Of a DNA stretch of 64,000 nucleotides, positions 1 through 8,990 are shown piece after piece (the first letter of the stretch is position 1; every line of letters starts with the position of its first letter). The stretch is from Mesostigma viride (lineage: Eukaryota; Streptophyta; Mesostigmatophyceae; Mesostigmatales; Mesostigmataceae), in NCBI GenBank assembly GCA_009746045.1, contig RPFO01000080.1, positions 299,366 through 363,365 on the forward strand. Reading direction: 5' to 3'. The notes beneath the pieces were generated by a model. The model was not told the origin of the DNA and did not search any database. It saw nothing but the letters and a program-made list of their open reading frames with translations. Both the position numbers and the translations under genes were made by a program.

Positions 1-1074
1 GAGGAGGAGGAGGAGGAGGAGGAGGAGGAGGAGGAGGAGGAGCAGCACGTTGCTACCAAGAAATCCGCCAAGGGTGGGAAGGCTGCGGAGCACGTTGCTT
101 CCAAGAAATCGGCCAAGGTGGGGAAGCCTCCCAAGCCTGCCCTGCCTCAGAAACGGCGTCGAAAAGCAGTTGTGCTTTCAGATTCGGACGATGAGGAGGA
201 GAAGGAGGAGGAGGATGGCGGCGGAGAGGAGGAGGACGGGGGAAAGGAGCGCGTTGCTTCCAAGAAGTTACCCAAGACCGCGAAGACTGCCAAGGTTGCC
301 GAGCCCGCCAAACCCGCCCCGGCGCCTGCCCCCCACCCCCAGACGGGGTCTACCTGCGAGCAGAGGTCGAAGGAAAAGGCCAAAAAGGGTAAGAAAAAAT
401 CTGCGAGTGAATTCTGGTATGTAGAGTGTTTTGATTTTTTACGGTTGGCAGTCCGATTTCTACTAACTCGATTTTAGTCATGCGTTGATGGCATGATCGG
501 TTTGCTCGCAGGTAATGAGGATGTGGAGCAGTTACTTCGCTTGGCTAATGTGGCGGTGGGCTTCGGACCAGCGGCTGTACATGCTGACACTTCCGGACGG
601 GAGGAGCCTAAGGGGGCGGAAGACAGTCAGGCGGGCGATGAGGATGATGACAAGCCCACGTTGGAAATGAGACTTATGGACGGGGAAATGGGGTTCGGAG
701 CACCAGAGGCCTTTTGGTGTGATGGGTGGACTGCAGCCATTATGCAAGCAGGGAACAAGGATACGGCTACGCCAATGTATGCCAAGCTAGAAGACGTCAT
801 GCTTTATGGGCAGGTGTCTGGATACGACACCAAGTGGAGGGACGTCGCATTTAAGTTTTTCGCTGAGGGGGAGAAGGGAGGGAAGTTGAAGAACAAGTTG
901 TGGTGGATGCCGCTGGACTACGCGATGAAGGTGGTAAAGCTGACGGATGGCAAGAGCTGGAAGGATGTGGAAGTCTGGGCGCCTGCAAAGGAGATCGATA
1001 AGAAGAGGAGGAACTCGACAACGGAACAGCAGATCGCGGAAGCGAAATTACGGAAGAGGCCCTCGAAAGTGTGA
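1..1074 (+). CDS. Unrecognised acidic/lysine-rich protein, 5' end outside window
   Basis: The frame is open from base 1 and starts with a (GAG)n glutamate tract. It continues as Lys/Ala/Pro-rich sequence with repeated 'VASKK' motifs and a second acidic run after LSDSDDEE, then reaches a more globular C-terminal part (about 514-1074) with several Trp residues and a basic end. An intron is needed. Donor GTAAGA at 389, branch-like TACTAAC at 461-467 and acceptor GCAG ending at 511 join the two parts in frame (G|GT AAT GAG). The alternative donor GTATGT at 417 with the acceptor at 477 gives a stop codon, so I prefer 389-511. The composition suggests a nuclear or chromatin-associated protein, but I recognise no domain and assign no function. 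It ends at TGA 1072-1074, just upstream of a transposon. Confidence 0.5.
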
Positions 1075-1620
1075 GGGAAAGTTAGCACTTGGACATGCGC
1101 TGGCAATGCTCGTCCTATGGTTAATACAAAGGTTAGGATGATGTCGAGTCTCTCCACGTAAAATTTACATGAATTACTAACTTTCAAGCCTCTCGATGTG
1201 GAATGTACGCTCAAATTGACATGAATTAAGCATTATGACACCAAATTAGCTCGAAAATACGCGATCGGACGCCAAATTCGCGCGAAAAAAAGATATCGGA
1301 CGATTGAAACTAGCGTTTTTTTCTTGCAAAATGCGCCAAAAATGACCCCATTCCGCGTGGGACCACCCTCCTGAAAAATATCCAAATGTCCGTAGGAACC
1401 ATCATAACGCATGTGCAGTGCCACTTGGCTGTCCCGTAACTCCCGTTCAGGCGCTAGGTCTGCCTACGGCGCAAAGGCCAAGTTCGTCAGCAAAACTTCT
1501 ATGCACTTACTTCCACACGGATTGCCTCGGCTGTAAACTATACTATGGCCTCGGCGCCGATCGACCGGGACGGATAATTTATATTTACCACAAACGGCAT
1601 GTTGCATCCGTGCAACATAC
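1075..1620. other. Non-coding stretch, weak internal duplication
   Basis: No gene is visible. Bases about 1143-1228 hold two diverged copies of a segment around 'acatgaatta'. The remainder is AT-rich then GC-richer, and leads into the DIRS-like remnant without a recognisable 5' terminal repeat. The A2 repeat of that element (3394-3640) is not found here, so its 5' end is missing or rearranged. Confidence 0.5.
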
Positions 1621-2001
1621 AGCCTGCTGGATAGTGGCCACTGGCGTACGGCACTGTCCTACCGGTGGCGGGGGCAGCCTAACCACATCAACGTCAAGGA
1701 GGCGATTGCTGCGACGCAGGGGGTTGAGTGCGCGTCGTGCCGGACCATGGTGCCGGACCATGGTCGTGCCGGACCAAGGCGTGTCGAGGTAAGCGAGTCG
1801 TCCGGCTCGTAGACTCCAGTGCTGTGGTGGGGGCGTTTGTCATGCAGAGGGCGGTCGTCTTCCTACCGCCTCAACCAGCTGGTTCGGCGCTACTGCGCTC
1901 TGTCACTGGCTGGCGACATGCAGAGCCACTGGGTCTGGGTGGCTACCGACCACAACCCAGCTGACAAGGCCAGTCGGCGTACGTGGCGCTTGGATTCCTG
2001 A
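1621..2001 (+). pseudogene. DIRS-type RNase H C-terminal domain, frameshifted
   Basis: The frame through 1660 reads RWRGQPNHINVKEAIAAT, matching the 'HINVxE' strand and helix of DIRS-type RNase H. Around 1795-1850 'VVRLVDSSAVVGAF' resembles the second catalytic-Asp segment. After a frameshift the frame to 2001 reads 'SSYRLNQLVRRY' and ends with 'NPADKASR', the typical terminal NPAD.xSR motif of these RNase H domains. At least two frame changes separate the pieces. It lies just upstream of the recombinase, the order expected for DIRS-like elements. Confidence 0.7.
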
Positions 2002-2039
2002 CTTGACCCGGTGTGGTGACGTGCATCCCAACCCTGGGC

Positions 2040-2989
2040 CTGAGGGGGCGCGACGCCCTCGGGACTTGCATGGCACTTTTGGAGGGCACAGTCAACCCTG
2101 TGTCTACCTTGCCAGCGTACCGGCGCGCGGCGGCTGTCTACGTGGCGTGGGCGCCACCTGGCCCTGTCGACCCAGCTGACGCGGAAGCCATTTTCTGTGA
2201 GTGGATTTCTGCTGTCTATACCATGCCAGAGGCGGGCGGGGGCGTACCTTATGCCAGCACGCCAAGGCCTGTCTGCACCTGTACTACCCCGACATTGTTC
2301 GGAATTGGGTACTGGCGGACCGCCTGCTAGCAGGTTGGCAGCGGCTTGTTCCGGCTGTCAGCCCTCCGCCTATGCCCTGGCGCCTTTGCTATTTCACTGC
2401 CCTGTTGCTAGTTTCACGTCGACAGACAGGTGCATTTGAGTGCGTTGATTATTATTGCCTTCCAGCAGTATTTACGCATTAGGGAGGCGCTAGGGCTGCG
2501 GGTTCGGGATGTGGCTCATCCCGGCCACCCCCTTCTCGAGCCAGGGCCCATGGTCGGTGCCCTTGTGCTGCGCAACCCCAAAACTGCGCAGGGGGCGGCC
2601 CAGCACGTCCTCGTCCGGGATCCACTTTCTTTGTGGCTCCTGCGACGCCTGACGGCTGGCCAGCCCCCGGATGCACTCCTTTTTCGGCGCTTAACGTACA
2701 GCCAGGCTAGGCAGCAGTGGGAGGCTGTGCAGGCCAGCATGGGCATATCCCGGGGATGTTTTCTTTTCACAGCCTCCGGCATGGGGGGGCGACGCACGAC
2801 GCCATCGCTGGCGAGTCGCCGGAGGCCATCCAGCTGCGCGGCCGGTGGGCTTCGGCCCTCTCGGTCACGCGCTACATTGGCCTCCACCGCAGCCTCCTGG
2901 GGCGCGACATCCCGCCCGCCCTCTGGGCTCAGGCCCTGGGTTTTGACCCAGCGGCTTTCCGGCGCCACTTCGGTGGCGTTGAGTTTTGA
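2040..2989 (+). pseudogene. Tyrosine recombinase (DIRS/Kangaroo type), frameshifted
   Basis: Tyrosine recombinases of DIRS elements insert the circular cDNA. The N-terminal SAM-like part lies at 2080-2330 ('TLPAYRRAAAVYVAW'). Catalytic box I, 'YLRIREALGLRVRDV', lies near 2470-2515. Box II, 'HSLRHGGATHDAIAG', is followed by 'GRWASALSVTRYI' near 2780-2880, giving H-x-x-R, the GRW position and the Tyr nucleophile. Box I and box II are in different frames, with a shift around 2740-2765, and the N-terminal part is in a third frame, so no functional enzyme is encoded. The reading ends at TGA about 2987-2989, followed by about 200 bp before repeat B1. Confidence 0.8.
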
Positions 2990-3190
2990 CGTCTTCCTGT
3001 CTTTATCTCTCGTCTTTTAGCTATCAACTGACCTCACCCTTGTGTGGGGGGTCAGGGGGGAAATGGTTTACTGCTAACCCAAAGGTGAACCTGGGTTGGG
3101 ACAAAGTACCCCCATAGCTATAGGTAGTTTAAGTTTTCTTTTTTGCATGTCCTACGTATTTTCGGCTGTTAGCCATGTAAGGAGATGTGG

Positions 3191-3393
3191 GTAGAGCACT
3201 GAGGGGCACAGCTGCTGTGGGCTGGCCCTGCACATTCACATAGTGTGCTCACCCTAGCATACAGATGGCCGTGTTGCCATCTGGTAGACATGTCTGTGTT
3301 ATTCCACCGTAGACATAGAGCTAGCACACATATTGTAATAAATTTGATGTTTTGTGGTGATGCATGCAAAGCAAGGCAAGGCCAGAAATGGAT
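3191..3393 (+). repeat. Direct repeat B1 of the DIRS/PAT-like element
   Basis: About 203 bp, starting 'gtagagca' and ending 'gccagaaatggat'. The same sequence returns as B2 at 3641-3766 and, after the inserted element, at 5349-5427. A small indel separates the copies near the insertion site (ccgtagacatagagc versus ccgtatagagc). Confidence 0.85.
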
Positions 3394-3640
3394 TTGGTGA
3401 GCTATGCTCATTTTATCTATGACTAACGTGCTGAGCGGAGAATGCAACGCCGCATAGCACAAAAAGAAAAAATAATTTTAGAAAAAATATTTTTTGTGCT
3501 GCATGGCACCCGTACCCCAGCCACCCATGGGTAGGGGTTGGCTGCCAGGACAGGGGTTCTATAAAAGGTGGGCTTCCATTCAGACTATAGGGAAGCAGGT
3601 TGTTTCTTTTGCCTCCCACCCACCCACCCTGGCAAAAGGG
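3394..3640 (+). repeat. Putative A2 repeat with TATA box
   Basis: The unique 247-bp segment between B1 and B2. It contains an A/T-rich patch and a TATAAAAG box at 3560-3567. In PAT-type elements A2 equals the 5' A1 repeat, which carries the promoter, so a TATA box here fits. A1 itself is not present upstream, so the role is inferred. Confidence 0.45.
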
Positions 3641-3766
3641 GTAGAGCAGGGGCACAGCTGCTGTGGGCTGGCCCTGCACATTCACATAGTGTGCTCACCC
3701 TAGCATACAGATGGCCGTGTTGCCATCTGGTAGACATGTCTGTCTTATTCTACCGTATAGAGCTAG
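3641..3766 (+). repeat. Direct repeat B2, left part
   Basis: First part of the second B copy, ending with the 10-bp 'atagagctag' (3757-3766) that is duplicated at 5349-5358 on the other side of the inserted element. The remainder of B2 resumes there and runs to about 5427. Confidence 0.85.
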
Positions 3767-4881
3767 CCGTCGAAGTTCTCCAGTTCCTCACACAGGAGCG
3801 GAAGCTCTTAGTGCTCATGAAGGGGGGGGCGGCTACTATCGACTACCGCAACACGTCCTGGCTCTACACCTGTGACGAATCCCGCCAACGCATGGCTATC
3901 TTGACCAGCTACTACCAGCGCAGCTTCGGCGACATCAGCAGAGCACTCAACGCACTCAACGCCTCAGCCCCCGCACAGCCGGCACTGCCCCATCGGATTC
4001 CTCCCTCTGCATGCAAGGATGACATCCGCGCAGTGCTGGAGGAGCACGTGACCTGGCCGCTGGCCGAGAAGATGACCTCGCTGAACACCACGCTCAACAC
4101 GGTCGAGGCCCGGGTCTCCAACGTGGAAACCAAGGTCGTCCACAAGCTACAACCACAGTTCACGGCGCTACACACCGCGGCGCAGGCTTCGGAAACGCAT
4201 GCTGCACTTGTCTCTCGCCTTAACCAGGTGGAGGGCAAGTGCGGCGTGCTCATGAAGAAGCTTGAGGCCATCACCGCCCACACCGAGGCCCTGGCCACAC
4301 AGGTCCCAAAGCTAGCGGACCAGACGGCCACCATTGTCTCCCAGCTACCCCGGCAGGATGCTGGTGACCTCCCGCCGCTCTCCTATGCGGACCTGCTGCG
4401 GTCAGCGACCGCCTCCACCACCGACGCCATCGCCACGAAGCTCCAGGAGCTGGAGGACCACCGCCAGGCCCAGCAACGGGAGGTCACCGATTGCGCTCGC
4501 CGCGACTGCCGAGTGGTGCTACGTCGCTTCCCCCAGAAGCCAGGTGAGACGTCAACCTCCCTTGCTGACGAGCTCAAGATCCAGGTTCTTACCCTCATGG
4601 GCCTGGTAGGTGAGGTAGAACTGCGTGGGTGCCACCGCCTTCCCCACTCACGGGACAAGGCGGCTCCCCCACCAGTCCTGCTCACCTTCCTCTCCCCTGA
4701 GGATAAGCAGCGGTTCCTCTCTCGTCGCAAGCGGTTGCATGACCTCACCTGGACGCTGGATGACGACCTAACCCCCGCTCAGCAACAGCAGCGACGCGAC
4801 CTGTGGCCGGAATACTCCTCCGCCATAAGCAGGACCCTTAGAAGCCCAAGGTGTACTGCATGGCTAGGGGCGGGGACCTGA
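3767..4881 (+). pseudogene. L1-ORF1-like nucleic-acid chaperone, truncated and shifted
   Basis: The frame is open leftward into B2 by chance, but homology to the other copies begins inside the element. Visible parts are a predicted helical/coiled region (about 4000-4350) with many Ala, Thr and Leu residues; an RRM-like core with 'CRVVLRRFPQKPGE' and 'ELRGCHRLPHSRDKA'; and a C-terminal segment with 'LDDDLTPAQQQQRRDLWPEY'. These match the layout of L1 ORF1p (coiled coil, RRM, CTD), an RNA-binding protein that coats element RNA. The expected last strand (KVYCMARGGD..HKMW) is in another frame just after 4840, so this copy is frameshifted near its end. Confidence 0.75.
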
Positions 4882-5283
4882 TGATCAACCACAAGATGTG
4901 GACGCCCCCAGCGGGCTAGAATAGCAATAGCCCTAGCTTGTAACCATTGGAGTCACTGCCGCTAAGGCAGCCATGCCTAGAATGTTTGCCTAGCTGTGCC
5001 AACACACCTAGTCAGTGACGTGCCGCCAACGCACACAACCAGCCATATAGCCTTAGCCTAGTCCTAGTACAGCCATGCTACGCCCTGGCTATGTTCAGAT
5101 TACTTGCCCACACTATACTTGTTATGCTACGCTTACATGGGTCTTATTGCACCCACAGTTTGCCGGATCGTTAGCGTGTCCGTTTAGCTAGCGCGCCCGA
5201 ATGCAGCTGTGGCATGCCTTTGGCATGAAGGAGACTGGGGGCCTCTCTGCCCTTTCTCCTGTAGTGCACACACAGGGATTAAA

Positions 5284-5348
5284 AGCACTTCGGTGCTCCG
5301 TGACTCCCCAACGGGAGCCACGAGTTTAATTAATTAATTAATTAATTA
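5284..5348 (+). other. 3'-end hairpin pair and (TTAA)n tail
   Basis: AGCAC-TTCG-GTGCT (5284-5297, UUCG tetraloop) is followed by CTCCC-CAAC-GGGAG (5304-5317), then a (TTAA)n tail. The same two stem-loops are present in the minus-strand copy near 33240-33290, there with loop TTTG in the first hairpin. They probably form the 3' signal used by the reverse transcriptase (inference). Confidence 0.6.
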
Positions 5349-5427
5349 ATAGAGCTAGCACACATATTGTAATAAATTTGATGTTTTGTGGTGATGCATG
5401 CAAAGCAAGGCAAGGCCAGAAATGGAT

Positions 5428-5640
5428 GAGGTCATTCATGGGCTCAAGACGTCGGCTAAGGCGCAAGCTGATGGCCACAAGGTGCCAGAGCTAATTGAAG
5501 GTACTATAACGCTGGGCGCTAATATCATTTCCAGTGCTGTAATGCCTAAGCATCATCCCCATGAAGACAACAAACCAGTTGTGAGGGACTAGGGACTCAG
5601 CTGAGAAACGAGCGAACAAAGAGCTCCACAGTCGAGGCAG
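5428..5640 (+). other. Flank of the DIRS-like element, short unrecognised frame
   Basis: A short open frame (ATG 5422 to TAG 5592) runs from the end of B2 into unique sequence. It has no recognisable motif and is probably fortuitous. The next element, LINE-B, begins near 5640. Confidence 0.3.
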
Positions 5641-6950
5641 CTCGTTCCTTCAACGGGCCTTGCGCAGCATCTCCGTGACGTTGCCGTCGAGTCGTTGCTC
5701 CAGCTCCTGCGTCAGTGTTCAGGTCTTGGCGCCGCAGGTCAGGATCGTCAGAATGACGACCTTGAAGAGGTCGCACTTGACGATCCGGGGTAGGGCGGGG
5801 TTGCTCCACCAGCGGCGGTGGTCATGGAGTTGCGCCCACGCCATATGCCGATCCGTGTCGTCAGGTCGTCCTCGCAGTACGTCGGGAAGCCAACTGCACC
5901 GAGCAGCTTGAAGCGGCCTGAAGTAGGGTAGTTGACATCGGTGTCGTCTAAGAGGCGGAGTGTGGGTGGGGGCCCTGCCATGCCGAGGGCCAAGGCCTCC
6001 GTTTTAGGGCTGATTTCCGCTAGACCAACCGCCCGAGCCTCGAGTGCCAGGCAGTCCAGCCAAAGTTGGGCAGACTCCGGCCGCCTTCTCGATGAGCGTG
6101 ATGTCGTCGGCATAAATGAGCCGGGTCAGCTAGTAATTTCTGCTTGTTAGTCGGCCCCCCTTCTCCAAGCTCGTTCGTGATTGCTAGGCCAGGAGCACGG
6201 CCTGCCATGCTATAGCAAAGCGAGCACGTGCCTGGCGCACAACATAATTCACTACAATAATAAACAGGTACGGCGACAGGACACACCCCTGCCAGATGCG
6301 GGTCTGCAGTGGGCATCGATCACTGGGCGGGGTAAGGCCGTGTTGACTGTGCGCACCGAAGCGGTCGACCCCTCATACGGCGTGCGGATGACGGTAATCA
6401 GGGGAGTGGGGACGCGAGCCCGAGCAAGTACAGCCCATAGAGCGTTCCAGAGGACAGAATCAAACTTAGCCTTGATGAAGTCGACGAAGATCAGGATGGC
6501 GGGAAACTCACCAGGTTGCAGGAGAGCGATTTCCTCGAAGAGGCGACGCGCGACGAAGATGGTCATGACCGTGGTGTTGCGCCCAGGACGAAAGCCCATT
6601 TGACTTTCCCCTAGGTGACGGCCGAGAGCAGAACGAAGGCGGTTGAGGATCGTGCGCATGATGAACAACTTGAGTGCGGCCGGCTCTGGATGCAGACTCC
6701 TCGGTATAGTTGGCGGGGTCGTCAGGGGAACCTTGGTTTTTGTACAACATAATACGGTAGCTGTGCTGCCACTCAGGAATCGGCGGCGCATCGGCAAGCA
6801 GGATCCGGTTGCGGACGTCAAGCAGGAACCCCGTGAGCGCCGTCAGCTTAATCACCGGGGCGGGGAGCTGGTCAGGTCCAACGGCGGCGTAGAAGCGGAG
6901 TTGCTTGGCGGCAGTGCTCAGCGGCGAGCTCGGTGAACGGCGGTAGCTCG
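5640..6950 (-). pseudogene. LINE-B reverse transcriptase, frameshifted
   Basis: Recognisable motifs on the minus strand are 'QMGFRPGRNTT', 'ILIFVDFIKAKFDSVLW' (motif A region with the catalytic Asp), 'GLAITNELGEGGPTN', a shifted YADD box equivalent, and near the end 'EDDLTTRIG' with the Tyr/Trp-rich post-RT segment. Other copies at 32000-33220 and 35218-36338 align with it. The style, with post-RT YGAETWTL, resembles RTE/CR1/Jockey-group LINEs; the clade is not fixed. Confidence 0.75.
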
Positions 6951-7689
6951 TTGGGGTCGGCCAGGAGTTCCATCAGGGCCGGGTACTGTGTAGTCCTGCT
7001 CAGCGGCGGGCGGCGTGGGCGGCGCAGGGACGTCCGCAGGCGCCACTGCCAGGCGCGCGGCCGCCACCAGAGGGCCAAGCGGCGGAGGCGGCGGCGGGGC
7101 GCCGAGCAGCCGGCCGGGACAGGGAGGAATACCACTCAGGTCAAGCTGCTGCTGCGGTGAGCCAGAGAGCGTCCGCGGCGCCGGCTGCGCGCCGCCGGCG
7201 GGCCGTTGGGCGTGCATGACGCAGGCGGGTCCAGGCGTACTTGCCGTGCTGGTCCTTGAGGTGGGCGAAGTACTCGCGGACATGGAGGTCCTCCTGCTCC
7301 TTGGTCGCCTGCCGGATGGCCGAGTGGTAATCGGCTTTGAGGCGGGCGTTAAGCGGGCGGGGTCGCGGTTGTCGCGCAGGGCTTGCCGGGCCTGAATGAC
7401 GCCGGGCGGGGAGCCGGTGCAGGCAGCCTGCATGGTGAAGCGGGGCGGGCGGCGGGGGGGCAGCAGGGCCCCGGCCGCGGGCAGCTTGCCAGCGAGGTGC
7501 CGAAGGGCCGATGCCGGGCCGGCAGCGAACAGCTGGGCGTGGCTGGCCGGGATGTCTAGCGCGTCGTCGAAGTCCTCTGCCGCGCGCTTGTGGGCGCGTT
7601 TTTCAGGGAAGTCCTCCAGAGCTGCGGCGTCAGATTTCTCAAGCAATTAACTGCAGTGTGCGCAAATCAGGTGGTGACACGTGCTTACG

Positions 7690-8380
7690 AAAGTGCGAGG
7701 GGAATCGCAGGCGGATGCGGGCGGTGACGATGCGATGATCGGAGCGCACTGGTCAGGGGGATCACGTGCGAGCGAGCAGCTAGTACAGATCCTGCATGGC
7801 TCGATGACGCTTGCGCATTACAAAATAGTCGATGCAGCATTCAGTGCCAGTTGGCGAGGTGTGTGTGACCATGCAAAGCATCTGGACTATGTGGAAAGCA
7901 GGACCGTGTTGGCAGACTGACCAAATCGCTTGTCGTAAGCAAATCAGCAAAAAGTTCAGTGTACGTTGGCATTGGAGACCGTATACCGTTGGGGGCGCCT
8001 AACATCCGACTCCGTGCTGACATCCGCCAGTACCCGGTGCCGGTAGCGTTGCGTTGGCCGGCGTCCAGTAGCAGAGCGAGGTAGTTGCGACCAGGGGCAC
8101 CTGCTGTTTGCCAGGTTCTCCAGCCAGCGCAGCAAAAGAAGTCCTTGCGATCTTGTTCTGGGTGGCCGGAGTGGGGTGCGTAACCGATGCCCACCGTCAG
8201 GGTGTAGTTCGAGTGGCCCTCGATCCACTGAATGGAAGGTGGCCAGAAGGAGCCGAGCGTTTACCAGCTAGCTGGGGTTCGCACATGTGTTGTACATACG
8301 GCGAGCGGGGAGCATGCAGAGGAGACCGACGCCCCCGTTCGGTCCCCGGTGCCGTCGCCGCCTCCGTAAGATACATATGG
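7690..8380 (-). pseudogene. LINE-B endonuclease domain (EEP/APE type)
   Basis: Exonuclease-endonuclease-phosphatase domains nick the target for target-primed reverse transcription. The minus frame near 8190 reads 'VGIGYAPHSGHPEQDRKDFF', the YAPH..E.R..F pattern. Near 7860 'GHTHLANWH' is followed in a shifted frame by 'CIDYFVMRKRH', the C-terminal catalytic Asp region. Frames change at least twice, so it is inactive. Confidence 0.7.
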
Positions 8381-8399
8381 CTAGATATATATTAAAAAC

Positions 8400-8990
8400 G
8401 CCACCTGCTCATCGATGTCTCCGTGGCTCGGCCGCTCTCCGGTCGCCACATCCTCTGGGCGGCTGTGGATGCCGGCGCTGCTGCCGCTGTGGCTGAGCGC
8501 GACAAGTTTGCCTCCTACGGCAATGTGGGGCCCCACCGGGTCATCCCCTCTGTCCTTGAGGAGTTCGGGGCCATGGGCCCCAAGACAGCGGAGTTTTTTC
8601 ACGAGTGCTGCCAGCGCCGCGAAGACCGCCTCGACCTCGAGGGTCAGACCGCCCCATGGTCGGCCCGCACGTGGTCCTCGTATTGGCGGCAGCGCCTGTC
8701 ACTCGCCCTCACTCGCACCGTGGCTGATGTGTTATTCCGCCGCACCCGGGCCGACTTTGTCGCGACCCATGCGGTCTAGATCCCTTCCAGGCCTGCATGG
8801 TGGGCCGGCAGCGCTGTTGCTGCGTGTAGTTTTGTGATGTATAGTTAGTAATTGTACCTTGTGCAGCTGGCGTGATCCTTGGATGTCCGTGTCAGATTAC
8901 TATTAATTTCTTCAGGGTTATTCTCCCAGTTATTGGGTTTTTCCTTATGTTGCATGCCCATCTCACCTCCGTAATCTATCATTCTCAATG
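8400..8990 (+). mobile_element. LINE-A 3' fragment (divergent subfamily)
   Basis: Starts abruptly after an AT-rich 'atatatattaaaaac' at the equivalent of the endonuclease Asp strand. The open frame to 8779 ('ASYGNVGPHRVIPSVLEEFG') is the C-terminus of the LINE-A protein, clearly diverged from the other copies here. The 3' UTR runs to about 8990, where the minus-strand LINE-A copy begins. Confidence 0.7.

Larger units (their letters stand above)
3767..5348 (+). mobile_element. ORF1-only non-LTR element no. 1 (5'-truncated)
   Basis: Flanked by a perfect 10-bp target-site duplication, atagagctag, at 3757-3766 and 5349-5358. It contains an L1-ORF1-like reading frame, about 450 bp of 3' UTR, two hairpins and a (TTAA)n tail (about 5325-5348). 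There is no endonuclease or RT. It starts inside the ORF relative to the better-preserved copies, so it is 5'-truncated as expected for target-primed reverse transcription. Confidence 0.85.
1621..5427 (+). mobile_element. DIRS/PAT-like tyrosine-recombinase retroelement, 5'-truncated
   Basis: In order this block holds the end of a retroelement RNase H domain, a tyrosine recombinase, and then direct repeats arranged B1 (3191-3393), A2 (3394-3640), B2 (3641-3766 plus 5349-5427). That is the split-direct-repeat order B1-A2-B2 known for PAT/Kangaroo-type DIRS elements, which integrate with a tyrosine recombinase and make no target duplication. The RT domain and 5' A1 repeat are not seen, and the genes carry frameshifts, so the copy is dead. 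An ORF1-only non-LTR element (3767-5348) sits inside B2. Identification rests on motif recognition; the repeat assignment is inference from the order. Confidence 0.7.
5640..8380 (-). mobile_element. LINE-B copy 1 (endonuclease + RT), decayed
   Basis: On the minus strand, from high to low coordinates: apurinic-type endonuclease (about 8380-7690), a Pro/Ala/Arg-rich linker (7650-6950), reverse transcriptase (6860-5950) and the 'TYGAETWTL'-type post-RT region (to about 5640). Frameshifts and stops interrupt it throughout. The usual LINE-B 3' UTR and (TTAA)n tail are missing on the low-coordinate side, so it is truncated or rearranged there. This is the most 5'-complete LINE-B copy in the window. 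Confidence 0.8.

Noticed and set aside
417-477. Intron GTATGT...TTTTAG in the first gene
   Set aside because: Consensus sites look good, but the join leads to a stop within six codons; 389-511 keeps the frame and contains the same TACTAAC.
2516-2968. 150-aa minus-strand frame
   Set aside because: Antisense of the tyrosine recombinase remnant; no motif of its own.
3568-3766. Upstream extension of the ORF1 frame of element no. 1 to an ATG at 3568
   Set aside because: This part is the A2/B2 repeat of the DIRS-like element; homology to other ORF1 copies begins inside the insertion at 3767.
3191-5427. LTR retrotransposon with B1/B2 as LTRs
   Set aside because: Only 247 bp without coding sequence lies between the repeats, no TG..CA ends or primer site are seen, and the upstream integrase is a tyrosine recombinase, which fits DIRS/PAT better.
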